Origin: Candidatus Zixiibacteriota bacterium
Lineage (GTDB): Bacteria; Zixibacteria; MSB-5A5; GN15; JAAZOE01
Length of the DNA: 64,000 bases
NCBI GenBank assembly: GCA_023138975.1
Contig: JAGLON010000058.1
Span: 1 to 64,000, forward strand
Reading direction: 5' to 3'
Position numbers and translations under genes: made by a program. How positions within the stretch are numbered: position 1 is the stretch's first letter; each line of letters begins with the position of its first letter. The notes beneath the pieces were generated by a model. The model saw only the letters and a program-made list of their open reading frames with translations. It made no database searches and had not been told where the DNA came from. Below, in pieces: positions 26,279 to 35,218 of the stretch.

Positions 26279-26426
26279 GCCACTATATCTCTCTAACAAT
26301 CCCACAACTACTTTTCCCTTGCTCATATCACAACGGTTTTGTACTTTTTGATATTATAAAAAAAACCATTCGATGTAATACTATAACGCCACTTTAATAT
26401 TGCACCTAACTCCGATGGGAGGACTT

Positions 26427-27824
26427 GTGGAGTCTATCAATGAGATATTAGATACCTTGGCTTCTTACTTATGGGGATTCCCGGAATCATTTCCGTTGAT
26501 GCTTATCATCTTGATCGGCACCGGGGTTTTTATCACGTTTCGGCTGGGTTGGATTCAACTGCGTCAGGTTAAGCACGCAATTGACATCACTCGCGGCAAA
26601 TATGACGATCCTGAACACGAAGGAGACATCTCCCATTTTCAGGCACTCTCGACCGCGCTGTCAGCGACAATAGGTATCGGTAATATTGCCGGTGTCGCGA
26701 CAGCGATTCATTATGGCGGACCGGGAGCGTTATTCTGGATGTGGCTGACCGGAATACTGGGCACTTCACTCAAATACGCCGAATGCACTCTCGCCATGAA
26801 GTATCGGAAAATAAATCCCGACGGTTCAGCTTCGGGCGGTCCCATGTATTATATCGAAAAGGCATTAGGCTGGAAATGGCTGGCAATAGTTTTTGCGGGT
26901 GCGGCAGCCTTATGCGCTCTCGCCACCGGCAACGCCGTTCAAGCCAACACTGTCGCCGATCAGCTTCGTTCTGATTTCGGGGTCGATGTTCATATTACCG
27001 GTATCGTAATCGCGGTATTAGTTGGAGCGGTTATCTTGGGCGGTATAAAAAGAATTGGCCGGGTTACGTCCATATTGGCGCCCTTGATGACGGTTCTATA
27101 TGTCCTTGGAGCGCTGACAATTATTATTTTGAATATCGACAAAGTCCCCGGAGCGTTTGCGACAATCGTGAAGTCCGCGTTCACGCCCGCCGGGGCTACG
27201 GCCGGTTTTGCCGGGGCAACATTTATGCACTGCCTTGTCTGGGGAATTAAGCGAGGGTTGTTTTCCAACGAAGCCGGGCAAGGGTCGGCTCCGATTGCGC
27301 ATGCCGCCGCGAAAACCGACGAACCGGTTCGTGAAGGTACCGTCGCGATGATGGGACCATACATCGATACCATTACAATTTGCACTCTGACCGGTCTGGT
27401 AATCGTTATAACCGGAGCCTGGAACGCCGTTGATGCGGCCGGTAACGGGCTCTTTCTCAATGGCTCGCCGATGACCTCGTACGCCTTTGCCAAGGGACTG
27501 ACTTTTATGAATGGCAATGGCGGATATTTAGTTACGGCAGCTGTGCTGTTGTTTGCTACCTCAACAATAATATCCTGGTCTTATTATGGAGATCGTTCGA
27601 TTCAGTACCTTTTCGGCGACAAGGTTGTCTTTCCCTATCGAATCCTATTCTGTATTATGATCTTCTGGGGAGCGACAAGTAGACTGGAAGTCGCCTGGGC
27701 GCTTGGTGATATTGGTCTCGGATTAATGGCGCTGCCGAACCTGATAGCTTTGGTTGCTCTATCTGGTGTGGTCGTCAAACTCACCAATGAATATTACTCC
27801 CGCGAGCATAAACCGCTTCATTAG
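26427..27824 (+). CDS. Alanine/glycine:sodium symporter (AGCS family)
   Basis: It has about ten to eleven hydrophobic helices and the family patterns A-L-S-A-T-I-G-I-G-N-I-A-G-V, G-G-P-M-Y-Y-I and N-E-A-G-Q-G-S-A-P-I-A-H-A-A. It should couple alanine or glycine uptake to sodium at the inner membrane. I prefer GTG 26427, because the protein then opens M-E-S-I-N-E-I-L as in relatives and GGGAGGA lies just upstream. In-frame TTG 26400 and ATG 26415 are alternatives. A strong bidirectional terminator follows. Confidence 0.92.
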   Translation: MESINEILDTLASYLWGFPESFPLMLIILIGTGVFITFRLGWIQLRQVKHAIDITRGKYDDPEHEGDISHFQALSTALSATIGIGNIAGVATAIHYGGPGALFWMWLTGILGTSLKYAECTLAMKYRKINPDGSASGGPMYYIEKALGWKWLAIVFAGAAALCALATGNAVQANTVADQLRSDFGVDVHITGIVIAVLVGAVILGGIKRIGRVTSILAPLMTVLYVLGALTIIILNIDKVPGAFATIVKSAFTPAGATAGFAGATFMHCLVWGIKRGLFSNEAGQGSAPIAHAAAKTDEPVREGTVAMMGPYIDTITICTLTGLVIVITGAWNAVDAAGNGLFLNGSPMTSYAFAKGLTFMNGNGGYLVTAAVLLFATSTIISWSYYGDRSIQYLFGDKVVFPYRILFCIMIFWGATSRLEVAWALGDIGLGLMALPNLIALVALSGVVVKLTNEYYSREHKPLH

Positions 27825-27839
27825 TAAATTCTCAGCATA

Positions 27840-27884
27840 AAAAAACCGGATGATCGACAATCCATGTCGGTCATCCGGTTTATT
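27840..27884. terminator. Bidirectional terminator between the symporter and the SWIB gene
   Basis: AAACCGGATGATCGA pairs with TCGGTCATCCGGTTT around a nine-base loop, flanked by A and T runs. It is positioned to serve both convergent genes. Confidence 0.85.
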
Positions 27885-27918
27885 AAAATCCAGATGTCAA
27901 AAGCGAGTGAGAGCTTTT

Positions 27919-28305
27919 TTAGCTGAGATGATTGCTGATCAGCTTTGTCATCTCAAACATATTGACTTTTTTCTTGCGGCCAAAGATAGGTTTAAGCTTA
28001 TCATCAGCGATAATCTCGCGCCTGTTGTCCGGATTTTGCAGATCGTGCTTCTTAATATAAACCCAGATTTTTTTGGTAACTTCGGTGCGAGGAAGTGGTT
28101 TCTTGCCGACAATCTCGGCTAACTCTGGTGATGGAGTCATTGGTTTCATGAAGGCCGCATTTGGTTTGCGCTTGGCAGCTTTTTTCTTCGGAGCAGCTTT
28201 CTTTACCGTTGTTTTCTTCGCCGCAGCCTTCTTCGGGGCAGCTTTCTTAGTTACCTTTTTGGCCGCAGTTTTTTTTGCGGCAGGTTTCTTCTTAGCGGTG
28301 GCCAT
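27919..28305 (-). CDS. SWIB/MDM2-domain protein with histone H1-like Lys/Ala/Pro tail
   Basis: The first about 50 residues are low-complexity Lys-Ala-Pro repeats (A-A-K-K-x and K-K-A-A-P-K type), like the tails of histone H1 and bacterial H1-like proteins. The C-terminal 75 residues form a SWIB domain (L-P-R-T-E-V-T-K-K-I-W-V-Y-I-K-K-H-D-L-Q-N plus the I-I-A-D-D-K-L-K-P-I-F core). Such fusions occur in several bacterial phyla and Chlamydia. They are thought to bind or compact DNA, but the function is unproven. An AAGGAG site precedes ATG 28305. The tail is likely to be highly positively charged. Confidence 0.88.
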   Translation of the reverse strand: MATAKKKPAAKKTAAKKVTKKAAPKKAAAKKTTVKKAAPKKKAAKRKPNAAFMKPMTPSPELAEIVGKKPLPRTEVTKKIWVYIKKHDLQNPDNRREIIADDKLKPIFGRKKKVNMFEMTKLISNHLS

Positions 28306-28505
28306 GTGTGAACTCCTTATGAAATTATTACTATACTGCGTTTATTTAAATATCCTTGCTAAAATGCTATATAAATCAAGGCACTCTTTACTACTATAAC
28401 ATCAAAGGTGCGCTTTTTTTTATTGTATAAGCAACAAAAATATTACAGCTAATTAAAAATATTAATAGAGCCAAGCCCGGTAAATAAAGCCGTTCCAGCA
28501 CATAA

Positions 28506-28539
28506 AAAAGGCCGGATGAATTATATTCATCCGGCCTTA
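28506..28539. terminator. Terminator for pruA, perfect palindrome
   Basis: AAGGCCGGATGAA pairs perfectly with TTCATCCGGCCTT across a short AT loop, with an A run on the left. Read on the minus strand it ends the pruA transcript with a T run. Confidence 0.85.
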
Positions 28540-28566
28540 TATACTTAAGATTTGATTCTAATCTAT

Positions 28567-30195
28567 TTATTCACCCGCTGCCAGGAAGGGGTATTTATAA
28601 TCAGTCGGAGAAACTAAGGTTTCCTTTATCGTTCGAGGAGAAGTCCATCGAATCATATTGAGCACCGAACCGGCTTTGTCATTGGTACCTGACGCGCGCG
28701 CACCACCAAACGGCTGCTGTCCAACTACAGCTCCGGTCGGTTTATCATTGATATAAAAGTTACCGGCGGCTTGACGAAGAATCTTTCCGGCTTTAGCAAC
28801 AGCGACACGATCACGGCTGAAGATAGCTCCTGTTAACGCGTATGGAGATGTCTCATCGCAAACGTGAAGCATTTTCTCAAAATCATCATCCGGATAAACG
28901 AAAATAGTCAGAACCGGACCAAAGATTTCCTCTTCCATCAATTTGAAATGAGGATCAGTTGCGACGACAATAGTCGGTTCGATGAAGTAGCCCTTGGAGT
29001 CGTCGTAGTTACCGCCGACAATGATTTCGCAATCCTTGGATGCTATGGCGTAGTCAATGAAGCTGGTAATATCCGAGAATGCGCTTTTGTCGATAACGGG
29101 GTTGATGAAATTCGTGAAATCTTCGGGGGAACCCATTTTTAATTCGCCGACAGTTTTAATCAATAATTCTTTGACGTCGTCCCACAGAGATTCTGGAATA
29201 TATGCCCGTGAAGCCGCTGAGCATTTCTGGCCTTGATATTCAAAAGATCCGCGAACGAGAGCTGTGGAAACTTCAATAGGTGAGGAAGATTTGTGCACAA
29301 ACACAAAATCCTTACCACCGGTTTCACCAACGATTCTCGGGTAGCTTCTGTAATTGGCGATATTCTCGCCGACCGTTTTCCACATGCTCTGGAAAACAGC
29401 GGTTGAACCGGTAAAATGAATACCGGCCAAATGCTCGCTCTTCATGATGATATTGCCGACATCGGCGCCGCGGGCAGTAATAAGATTGATGACGCCGTCG
29501 GGAAGACCGGCTTCTTTCAGAATTTTCATAATCAGATGAGCGGTATAGACGCAGGAGGAGGCTGGTTTCCATAGTGCGACGTTACCCATTATAGCGGGAG
29601 CCGAAGGCAGGTTTCCGGCGATGGATACAAAGTTAAAGGGCGTTACCGCGAAGACAAAACCCTCCAGTGGACGGTAATCGACATAGTTCCATGTCTGTGG
29701 AGAGGAATTTGGCTGAATGCTGTATATTTGCTGCATATAGTAGGCATTGAAGCGGAAGAAGTCAGCCAGTTCACAAACGGCATCAATCTCAGCTTGAAAA
29801 ATGTTTTTGCCATGTGACAGCATAGTCGCGGCGTTCATGATGGCCCGGTATGGTCCGGCCAGTAAATCGGCAGCCTTTAAAAATACTGCGGCCCGCTGCT
29901 CCCATGGAAGATTTTCCCATGTTTCTTTGGCTGCCATAGCGGCATCTATCGCCATGGCGATTTCTTTTGCGCCGCCGCGGTAGTAATGACCAAGCTCATA
30001 GCTGTGGTCGTGCGGGCAGGTCATTTTAACCGTTTCATTGGTTTTGATCTCTTTGCCGCCAATAATCATTGGGGCTTCAAGCTTGCGGGCTTTAAGGTCA
30101 GCCAGCGCCTTAATCAGATCCGCACGTTCCGAAGTCCCCGGAGCGTAAGATTTTACCGGCTCGTTTTCCGGTATTGGAATATTGTAAAAACCCAT
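28567..30195 (-). CDS. pruA: L-glutamate gamma-semialdehyde dehydrogenase (P5C dehydrogenase)
   Basis: This ALDH oxidises P5C/glutamate semialdehyde to glutamate with NAD. The catalytic Cys sits in E-Y-Q-G-Q-K-C-S-A and the general-base Glu in V-G-E-T-G-G-K-D-F, both as in ALDH4A1-type enzymes. The protein (542 aa) is a stand-alone P5C dehydrogenase rather than a PutA fusion. No proline dehydrogenase is in the window. ATG 30195 is chosen because GGAGG stands five bases upstream. The longer frame begins with TTG inside that site. A perfect palindromic terminator follows. Confidence 0.95.
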   Translation of the reverse strand: MGFYNIPIPENEPVKSYAPGTSERADLIKALADLKARKLEAPMIIGGKEIKTNETVKMTCPHDHSYELGHYYRGGAKEIAMAIDAAMAAKETWENLPWEQRAAVFLKAADLLAGPYRAIMNAATMLSHGKNIFQAEIDAVCELADFFRFNAYYMQQIYSIQPNSSPQTWNYVDYRPLEGFVFAVTPFNFVSIAGNLPSAPAIMGNVALWKPASSCVYTAHLIMKILKEAGLPDGVINLITARGADVGNIIMKSEHLAGIHFTGSTAVFQSMWKTVGENIANYRSYPRIVGETGGKDFVFVHKSSSPIEVSTALVRGSFEYQGQKCSAASRAYIPESLWDDVKELLIKTVGELKMGSPEDFTNFINPVIDKSAFSDITSFIDYAIASKDCEIIVGGNYDDSKGYFIEPTIVVATDPHFKLMEEEIFGPVLTIFVYPDDDFEKMLHVCDETSPYALTGAIFSRDRVAVAKAGKILRQAAGNFYINDKPTGAVVGQQPFGGARASGTNDKAGSVLNMIRWTSPRTIKETLVSPTDYKYPFLAAGE

Positions 30196-30337
30196 TATTT
30201 CCTCCAAAAACAGTCTATGTGTAAAATATACATTTTCTAATTGAGGGGAGTATATATAGAATTAGTCTCAAGGTCAAGCATCAGATTTCAGACTCAGTCA
30301 GAAGATAAGTCTATTGTTCGTAAAAAGACAATAAAGA

Positions 30338-30359
30338 AGGCGGAATTTTCATTCCGCCT
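30338..30359 (-). terminator. Stem-loop after the FKBP gene
   Basis: AGGCGGAAT pairs with ATTCCGCCT across TTTC. A T-rich stretch lies beyond on the minus strand. It is 28 bp past the stop. Confidence 0.65.
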
Positions 30360-30386
30360 GTAGTTACTATCTATTATAACCCTTGA

Positions 30387-30899
30387 TTATTCCTTTTCGG
30401 GATCAACAATCTCGACTAGCTCAAGCTCAAAAATTAGAGCCTTACCGGCCAGATCATGGTTGGCGTCTAATGTTATGGTTGAGTCGGTCAAAGCTGTGAT
30501 AGTTACATGCATCGGTCGTCCGCCGCCAGGCTGGCCGAGAGTCAGTTTCTCACCAACGACCGGAGTAATGTTTTCGGGCACTTGGTCCCGAGGTAGGGTT
30601 TGAATAAGTTCCGGACGAGGCATTTTATAAGCTTCTTCCGTAGGAATCGTTACCGATTTCACTTCGCCAACCTTCATTCCCCGGACACCGTCTTGAAAAC
30701 CGCCGATAATTCCCGGTTTCCCCAATTCAAACTTAAGGGGATCTTTGCCGCGGGATGAATCAAATTCGGTACCATCTTCCAGGCTACCGACATAATGAAC
30801 CTTGACCGTATCGCCGTCTTTGGCAACCGGCGTAACGTCACAGCCAATAAGCATAAAAGCAGCTGTAATTACTAAGAGTGTTATTATACGATGCAACAT
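30387..30899 (-). CDS. FKBP-type peptidyl-prolyl isomerase lipoprotein (SlyD-like insertion type)
   Basis: A lipobox (A-F-M-L-I-G-C) ends the signal peptide. The next part has the FKBP opening D-G-D-T-V-K-V-H-Y-V-G-S-L-E-D-G-T-E-F-D-S-S and the G-x-V-R-G-M-K-V-G-E core. The domain continues with a P-R-D-Q-V-P insert, as in SlyD-like folding helpers. It should catalyse prolyl isomerisation in the periplasm or at the outer membrane. A GGAGG site precedes ATG 30899. It is a single gene. Confidence 0.88.
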   Translation of the reverse strand: MLHRIITLLVITAAFMLIGCDVTPVAKDGDTVKVHYVGSLEDGTEFDSSRGKDPLKFELGKPGIIGGFQDGVRGMKVGEVKSVTIPTEEAYKMPRPELIQTLPRDQVPENITPVVGEKLTLGQPGGGRPMHVTITALTDSTITLDANHDLAGKALIFELELVEIVDPEKE

Positions 30900-30990
30900 T
30901 TGAATCGTGCCTCCCTGATTCTATATATTGATATTCTATTGTAAAATCGATGCTCTGCACCGATCCTGCTTTCTTATAAAACTCTATTAT

Positions 30991-31569
30991 TTAGTAAACC
31001 GAACGCATACAATCAACCAGAAATTCGGATGACAGAACAATCCGCTCATCGGCCGATTTTATCAGTTCTGATGAAGCCTGAGGTTTCTGACCGTGGGCCA
31101 GATGTACAACAACGCCATACTCTTTTGTGGCCCTAACTGCCGGAACATAATCACCGTCTGGAGCCAGCAGGATTAAATGAGACATAGCTCCTTTGGCGGC
31201 CATACCTATCATCTGAGCCGCTAGCAACACATCAACGCCTTTCTGCTGGTAGGTGTAGGTTCCATCATCATTAAGAATTCTCTGAGTGCGGCCCAAGTAA
31301 ACATCAAAACGAGGAAGATGTTCAAGACGGGTAAAGAACCCTTGTTTCTTTTTGAACATTTCCAGTTCCTGTTCATTGGGGTTCTTGCCGATCCACGGCA
31401 AGGCATGATAATAATAAGTCCGCAGCAGGTATAAATCCGCTTCCGAAGTGGTAATAACGGTATTGACCAGTTTTGTGGCAAGTTTGGAATAATCAATAGC
31501 GGGAGAGCCATGTTCCTCGGATAACATTCTCTCCAGATATGCCCCGTCAATCTGCACCATTATTTTCAT
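30991..31569 (-). CDS. NYN-domain protein (LabA/PIN-like)
   Basis: The conserved acidic residues of the NYN/PIN fold are visible: Asp in V-Q-I-D-G-A-Y, Asp in K-G-V-D-V-L-L, and the pair in P-D-G-D-Y-V-P. The 192-aa length and the Q-K-G-V-D block are typical of LabA/DUF88 proteins. The family contains metal-dependent RNases, but the substrate is unknown. An AAGGAG site lies before ATG 31569. It precedes the PfkB/CDP-alcohol pair on the same strand by 76 bp. Confidence 0.85.
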   Translation of the reverse strand: MKIMVQIDGAYLERMLSEEHGSPAIDYSKLATKLVNTVITTSEADLYLLRTYYYHALPWIGKNPNEQELEMFKKKQGFFTRLEHLPRFDVYLGRTQRILNDDGTYTYQQKGVDVLLAAQMIGMAAKGAMSHLILLAPDGDYVPAVRATKEYGVVVHLAHGQKPQASSELIKSADERIVLSSEFLVDCMRSVY

Positions 31570-31645
31570 AGTATGATACTCCTTATGCTATATGCTATTC
31601 ATATCCGGCTGGAGCGAGTTTAGCCGGCTGTAATATTTAATACGT

Positions 31646-32569
31646 TTACGTTAGCTGAATTTTAAAATCTGATTTTTCTAACAGGTACTTTTGTCGATTT
31701 CGAACCTCTTCTTCGATCATCTTAAAGTCGGGACCGACTTGCTCAATCATATACGATGAAGTGCACGAAGCAAAGGTTCCGCAGCTTTTCAGAGATTCGC
31801 CTTTAAGGTAAGCATGAGTGAACCCGGCCATATAGGTATCACCGGCTCCGGTAGAATCCAGAAGATTAACAGGATGAGGAGGGATCTCAATAAAATCATT
31901 TCCGTCATAAATGAGTGAGCCTAATTCGGCCAGGGTAACAATGACAATTTTCGGTCCCCAGCTTTTTATAATACGAGCGGCTTCATACGGGTCTTTACGG
32001 CAGTTTACTCCGGTTAGGACTTCACCCTCAAGCTCATTTGGTTTAACAATATCAAAAAGCCCGAGAACCTCTTCGATTCCTTCCGGTTTTTTATGATAAA
32101 TACGGTTATCGTCTCCAGCTCCCCGCAATAGTCCCTGGGGGTCGCAAAACAGTAAACCGTTAAATTGACTGCGGATATCACGGATAAGTTGGAATGAAAT
32201 TTCTTTCAAAATGGGACCGATAAGAACTGCTTCGGAATCCTCCAGGAGTTCATCATCAACCTTCTCAATAGCTGCCGCACGACCTAACAGGTCCAGATGA
32301 CGGTTGCCGAAATCGTCATAATATATTAGTGAAAATCCACCCGTTTCTTCAGAGGGGAGCAAAACCGGCTTGATATTGTATTTTTTTAATTCTTTATCGA
32401 ACTGTTGGGCATAATCATTGCCAACCGAGCCGCAAAGTGTGACTTCACGTCCGAAACGCGATAAAGCCAGAGCCGCATTGGTCGAGCAACCGGATAAAAT
32501 CCGGCCTTCGGTCTTTATTTTCTTCGTTTCAATATAATCGTAAACGGGGTTACCCAGAGCGAGTATCAT
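31646..32569 (-). CDS. PfkB-family sugar or polyol kinase
   Basis: The C-terminal PfkB signature D-S-T-G-A-G-D-T-Y-M-A-G supplies the catalytic Asp and the anion hole. The N-terminal G-N-P-V-Y-D-Y and S-T-N-A-A-L-A-L-S-R-F-G match the ribokinase group. The length is 307 aa. It begins 3 bp after the CDP-alcohol phosphatidyltransferase stop and should be translated with it. A kinase beside such a transferase suggests it makes the phosphorylated polyol acceptor. Inositol is a candidate because PfkB inositol 3-kinases exist. Ribose, nucleoside or other sugars are not excluded. Confidence 0.85.
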   Translation of the reverse strand: MILALGNPVYDYIETKKIKTEGRILSGCSTNAALALSRFGREVTLCGSVGNDYAQQFDKELKKYNIKPVLLPSEETGGFSLIYYDDFGNRHLDLLGRAAAIEKVDDELLEDSEAVLIGPILKEISFQLIRDIRSQFNGLLFCDPQGLLRGAGDDNRIYHKKPEGIEEVLGLFDIVKPNELEGEVLTGVNCRKDPYEAARIIKSWGPKIVIVTLAELGSLIYDGNDFIEIPPHPVNLLDSTGAGDTYMAGFTHAYLKGESLKSCGTFASCTSSYMIEQVGPDFKMIEEEVRNRQKYLLEKSDFKIQLT

Positions 32570-32572
32570 TAG

Positions 32573-33169
32573 TTAGTCTTGTCTGCCTTTAAGCTGTTTA
32601 TTAGCGTAAATTAATCGCTGAATTGAAGTAATTACCGAAGTTACACCAATAATTGCAAGCGCAGTGGTTAATATATAAAATCCCGGGAAATAATGTTCCA
32701 GTAGGGTGCCCGCGATAATTAGAATAAATTTTTCCAGTCGGCCCATCATTCCAACCGCGCAGGAAGGGAGATTACCGATAGATTCAGCCGCCGCTCGAGT
32801 ATATGAGGCGATGAGCATTCCAAATAATGCGAAAATTGCCCATCCCGGATGAACTAAATCGGAAATTCCGATACCGAGCAGAATAAAAAATTCGCCATAA
32901 CGATCTGAAACGTGATCTAAAACTCCGCCGAAGATAGTTCCCATATTACCGGCACGAGCCGTTGCGCCGTCAAGCATATCAGTTAAGGATGTGGCCAGAA
33001 CCATTATGATGCCAAGCCAGATCTCATTCTTCCAGAAAAAATATCCGGATCCGATTGCGCATACCAAAGAAACACCTGTCAGGAAATTAGGCGTTAGCCC
33101 TAACTTTCGGCAATACACGCCTAAGTACGTGGATGTTTCTTCATAGAATTGTCTGCGGCTGTGATGCAA
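32573..33169 (-). CDS. CDP-alcohol phosphatidyltransferase, possibly phosphatidylinositol-phosphate-synthase-like
   Basis: The family signature D-M-L-D-G-A-T-A-R followed by G-G-V-L-D-H-V-S-D matches DxxDGxxAR(x8)GxxxDxxxD. About six hydrophobic helices place it in the inner membrane. The start is TTG 33169. pgsA is present elsewhere in the window, so this is a second transferase with another acceptor. The loop R-L-E-K-F-I-L and the phosphotransfer fold resemble archaetidylinositol- and phosphatidylinositol-phosphate synthases, and the adjacent PfkB kinase fits that. The acceptor is not proven. Confidence 0.85.
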   Translation of the reverse strand: MHHSRRQFYEETSTYLGVYCRKLGLTPNFLTGVSLVCAIGSGYFFWKNEIWLGIIMVLATSLTDMLDGATARAGNMGTIFGGVLDHVSDRYGEFFILLGIGISDLVHPGWAIFALFGMLIASYTRAAAESIGNLPSCAVGMMGRLEKFILIIAGTLLEHYFPGFYILTTALAIIGVTSVITSIQRLIYANKQLKGRQD

Positions 33170-33310
33170 TTATTGTCCTATCAATTACCAATTATTTTAG
33201 GCGACGCAATATACTGTTAAGTCAATATTGGGTCAAGTCGTTTTTAAACCGTCTTTTTATTACCCCGCCCAAAAAAGCGGGGTAAAGATACCAATTTCTT
33301 CGCATTCAAG

Positions 33311-35122
33311 CTATTTGGCTAGTTTTTTCGCCAATTGACAAAACGGTTCTATATCAACCAAAACCCTATCAACGGCGTTATTCCAGAACTCACCGGTTGT
33401 CAAATCAATCCCAAGATGAGTCTGAGCTACATCCTCGGTAGTCATGGAACCGGTATCGGCTAAAAGGGCTTTGTATTTGTCAGCAAACCCGGCGCCTTCT
33501 TTTTTGGCGCGATCATAAATTCCACCGGCGAATAAAAATCCAAACGTGTAGGGGAAATTATAGAAAGGCATTTCAGTTTCAAAGAAATGCAGTTTTGAGG
33601 CCCAGAAAAGTTTATGATAACCATCATTAGCCAGAGTCTCACCGAAGGCTTGTTTTTGTGCTTCAATCATTAACTCATTTAAACGATCTTTGGAAACACT
33701 GCCGCTCTTCCGCTCTTCATAGAATGACATGTCAAATAAGTAGCGGGCGTATAGATTGCAGAACATTCCAAATCCCTGTTGTATTTTTTGATCGAGCAAA
33801 ACCAGTTTTTCAGGCTCATCGGTTGTTTCAGCCAAAGCCGCGTCGGTAACTAACAACTCATTAAAAGTTGAAGCCGTTTCAGCCAGATTCATTGGGTATT
33901 CCCGGGACAGAAAATCATGATTCCGAAGAACATGACTATGATAGGCGTGGCCGAGTTCATGGGCCAGAGTCATCAGTTCGTCATAATTTCCGGAAAAGGT
34001 CATGAAAATACGTGATTCTTTTATGACGTCCAGCCCGGTACAGAAACCTCCAGCCGCCTTACCGCTTCTGTCTTCGGCTTCAATCCAGCGCTTATCAATG
34101 GCCATACGGGCAAATGAACCTAACTCGGGTGAAAACCCACCAAGGTGTTTTACGACCAGATCGCACGCGTCACTATAATCAATCTTCTTTGACGATGTGC
34201 CTACCGGAGCAAATTGATCGTACCATCTGAAATTATTAATTCCCAGAAGTTTTTTCTTGGCATCGATATATTTTTTCATCTCTTTTCCGCCGCGGGCGAC
34301 CGCTTTCCACATGGCATCCAGGGTTTCCTTTTTTAGCCGTCCCATTAAAAGCGGTTCAAAGGCCGGAGAATCCCAGCCCCGGTTTTTGTATAGGCTAAGT
34401 CGGTACCCAGCCTGAGAATTGAGAATCATGGAGGCTATTCCATCCACGTGTCCCCAGGTTTCTTCCAGCTTATTAAATGCAGCCTTACGAACGGCCCGAT
34501 TAGGCGAGGAAAATTTATTAGCCAATTGTCCCATTGACAATACTTCAGTTTTTCCGTCTTCGGCAAATTCCGCCTGAAGATCTCCGGCCATTTTGCTATA
34601 GAGGCGATTCCAGGCATGATAGCCGTTGACCGACAACTCCAAAACCAGCCGCTCTTTATCCGGGTCCATTTTTAGCCGGGCTTTGTCGCGGGTTTCATTC
34701 CAGTAGAATTTCGCTCCCTGGACTTTTTTATTATCCATGAGCTTTTTCCAGGCATCATCGGAAAACTTGACCGAGTATTTCTCTATTCCGGTAACAATTT
34801 TTCTCCAATCGGCGATGATGTTTGAAATTTCATCCTCGATTATCAACGCTTTGTCATCGGATACATCCTGTGCGCCCAAACATCCGGCAAAACTGTCAGC
34901 ATGCGAAATACGCTCAACAATATCCTGCGTTGAAACTAGAAAACCAGCCCAGATATCCATCGTCGAATCGTCAAGAGATTCAGGGAGGGAGTCAAATGTC
35001 TTTTCAAGATTCGCCAAATCGGTAACAATTGCTTTGCGAAACTCTGCAAACTGAGATGACGATGACCCGCCGGGGAAAATTGAATCCAAGTCCCATGTCA
35101 TTTTATTTGTATCTGCACTCAT
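33311..35122 (-). CDS. pepF: M3-family oligoendopeptidase (PepF-like)
   Basis: The zinc motif H-E-L-G-H-A is present in M-T-L-A-H-E-L-G-H-A-Y-H-S-H. The third ligand Glu lies in the following N-L-A-E-T-A-S-T-F-N-E segment. The length of 603 aa is in the usual oligoendopeptidase F range, and the protein should be a cytosolic oligopeptidase. A good GGAGG site stands upstream of the ATG at 35122. It is a single gene. Members differ in cleavage preference, which the sequence does not show. Confidence 0.92.
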   Translation of the reverse strand: MSADTNKMTWDLDSIFPGGSSSSQFAEFRKAIVTDLANLEKTFDSLPESLDDSTMDIWAGFLVSTQDIVERISHADSFAGCLGAQDVSDDKALIIEDEISNIIADWRKIVTGIEKYSVKFSDDAWKKLMDNKKVQGAKFYWNETRDKARLKMDPDKERLVLELSVNGYHAWNRLYSKMAGDLQAEFAEDGKTEVLSMGQLANKFSSPNRAVRKAAFNKLEETWGHVDGIASMILNSQAGYRLSLYKNRGWDSPAFEPLLMGRLKKETLDAMWKAVARGGKEMKKYIDAKKKLLGINNFRWYDQFAPVGTSSKKIDYSDACDLVVKHLGGFSPELGSFARMAIDKRWIEAEDRSGKAAGGFCTGLDVIKESRIFMTFSGNYDELMTLAHELGHAYHSHVLRNHDFLSREYPMNLAETASTFNELLVTDAALAETTDEPEKLVLLDQKIQQGFGMFCNLYARYLFDMSFYEERKSGSVSKDRLNELMIEAQKQAFGETLANDGYHKLFWASKLHFFETEMPFYNFPYTFGFLFAGGIYDRAKKEGAGFADKYKALLADTGSMTTEDVAQTHLGIDLTTGEFWNNAVDRVLVDIEPFCQLAKKLAK

Positions 35123-35218
35123 CGCTGGCCTCCTGATAAGTAATGAAAAACGCTATAACGAAGATAGTAAGAGTTAATACGGATTGAGTCAAGTGATATA
35201 GATAGTTTTATGATGTCG

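Noticed and set aside
26990-27517. Minus-strand ORF of 175 codons
   Set aside because: It lies inside the alanine symporter gene, whose family motifs are clear.
33261-33284. GC-rich hairpin between the M3 peptidase and the CDP-alcohol gene
   Set aside because: The arms pair, but no T run follows on either strand, so a terminator call is not supported.
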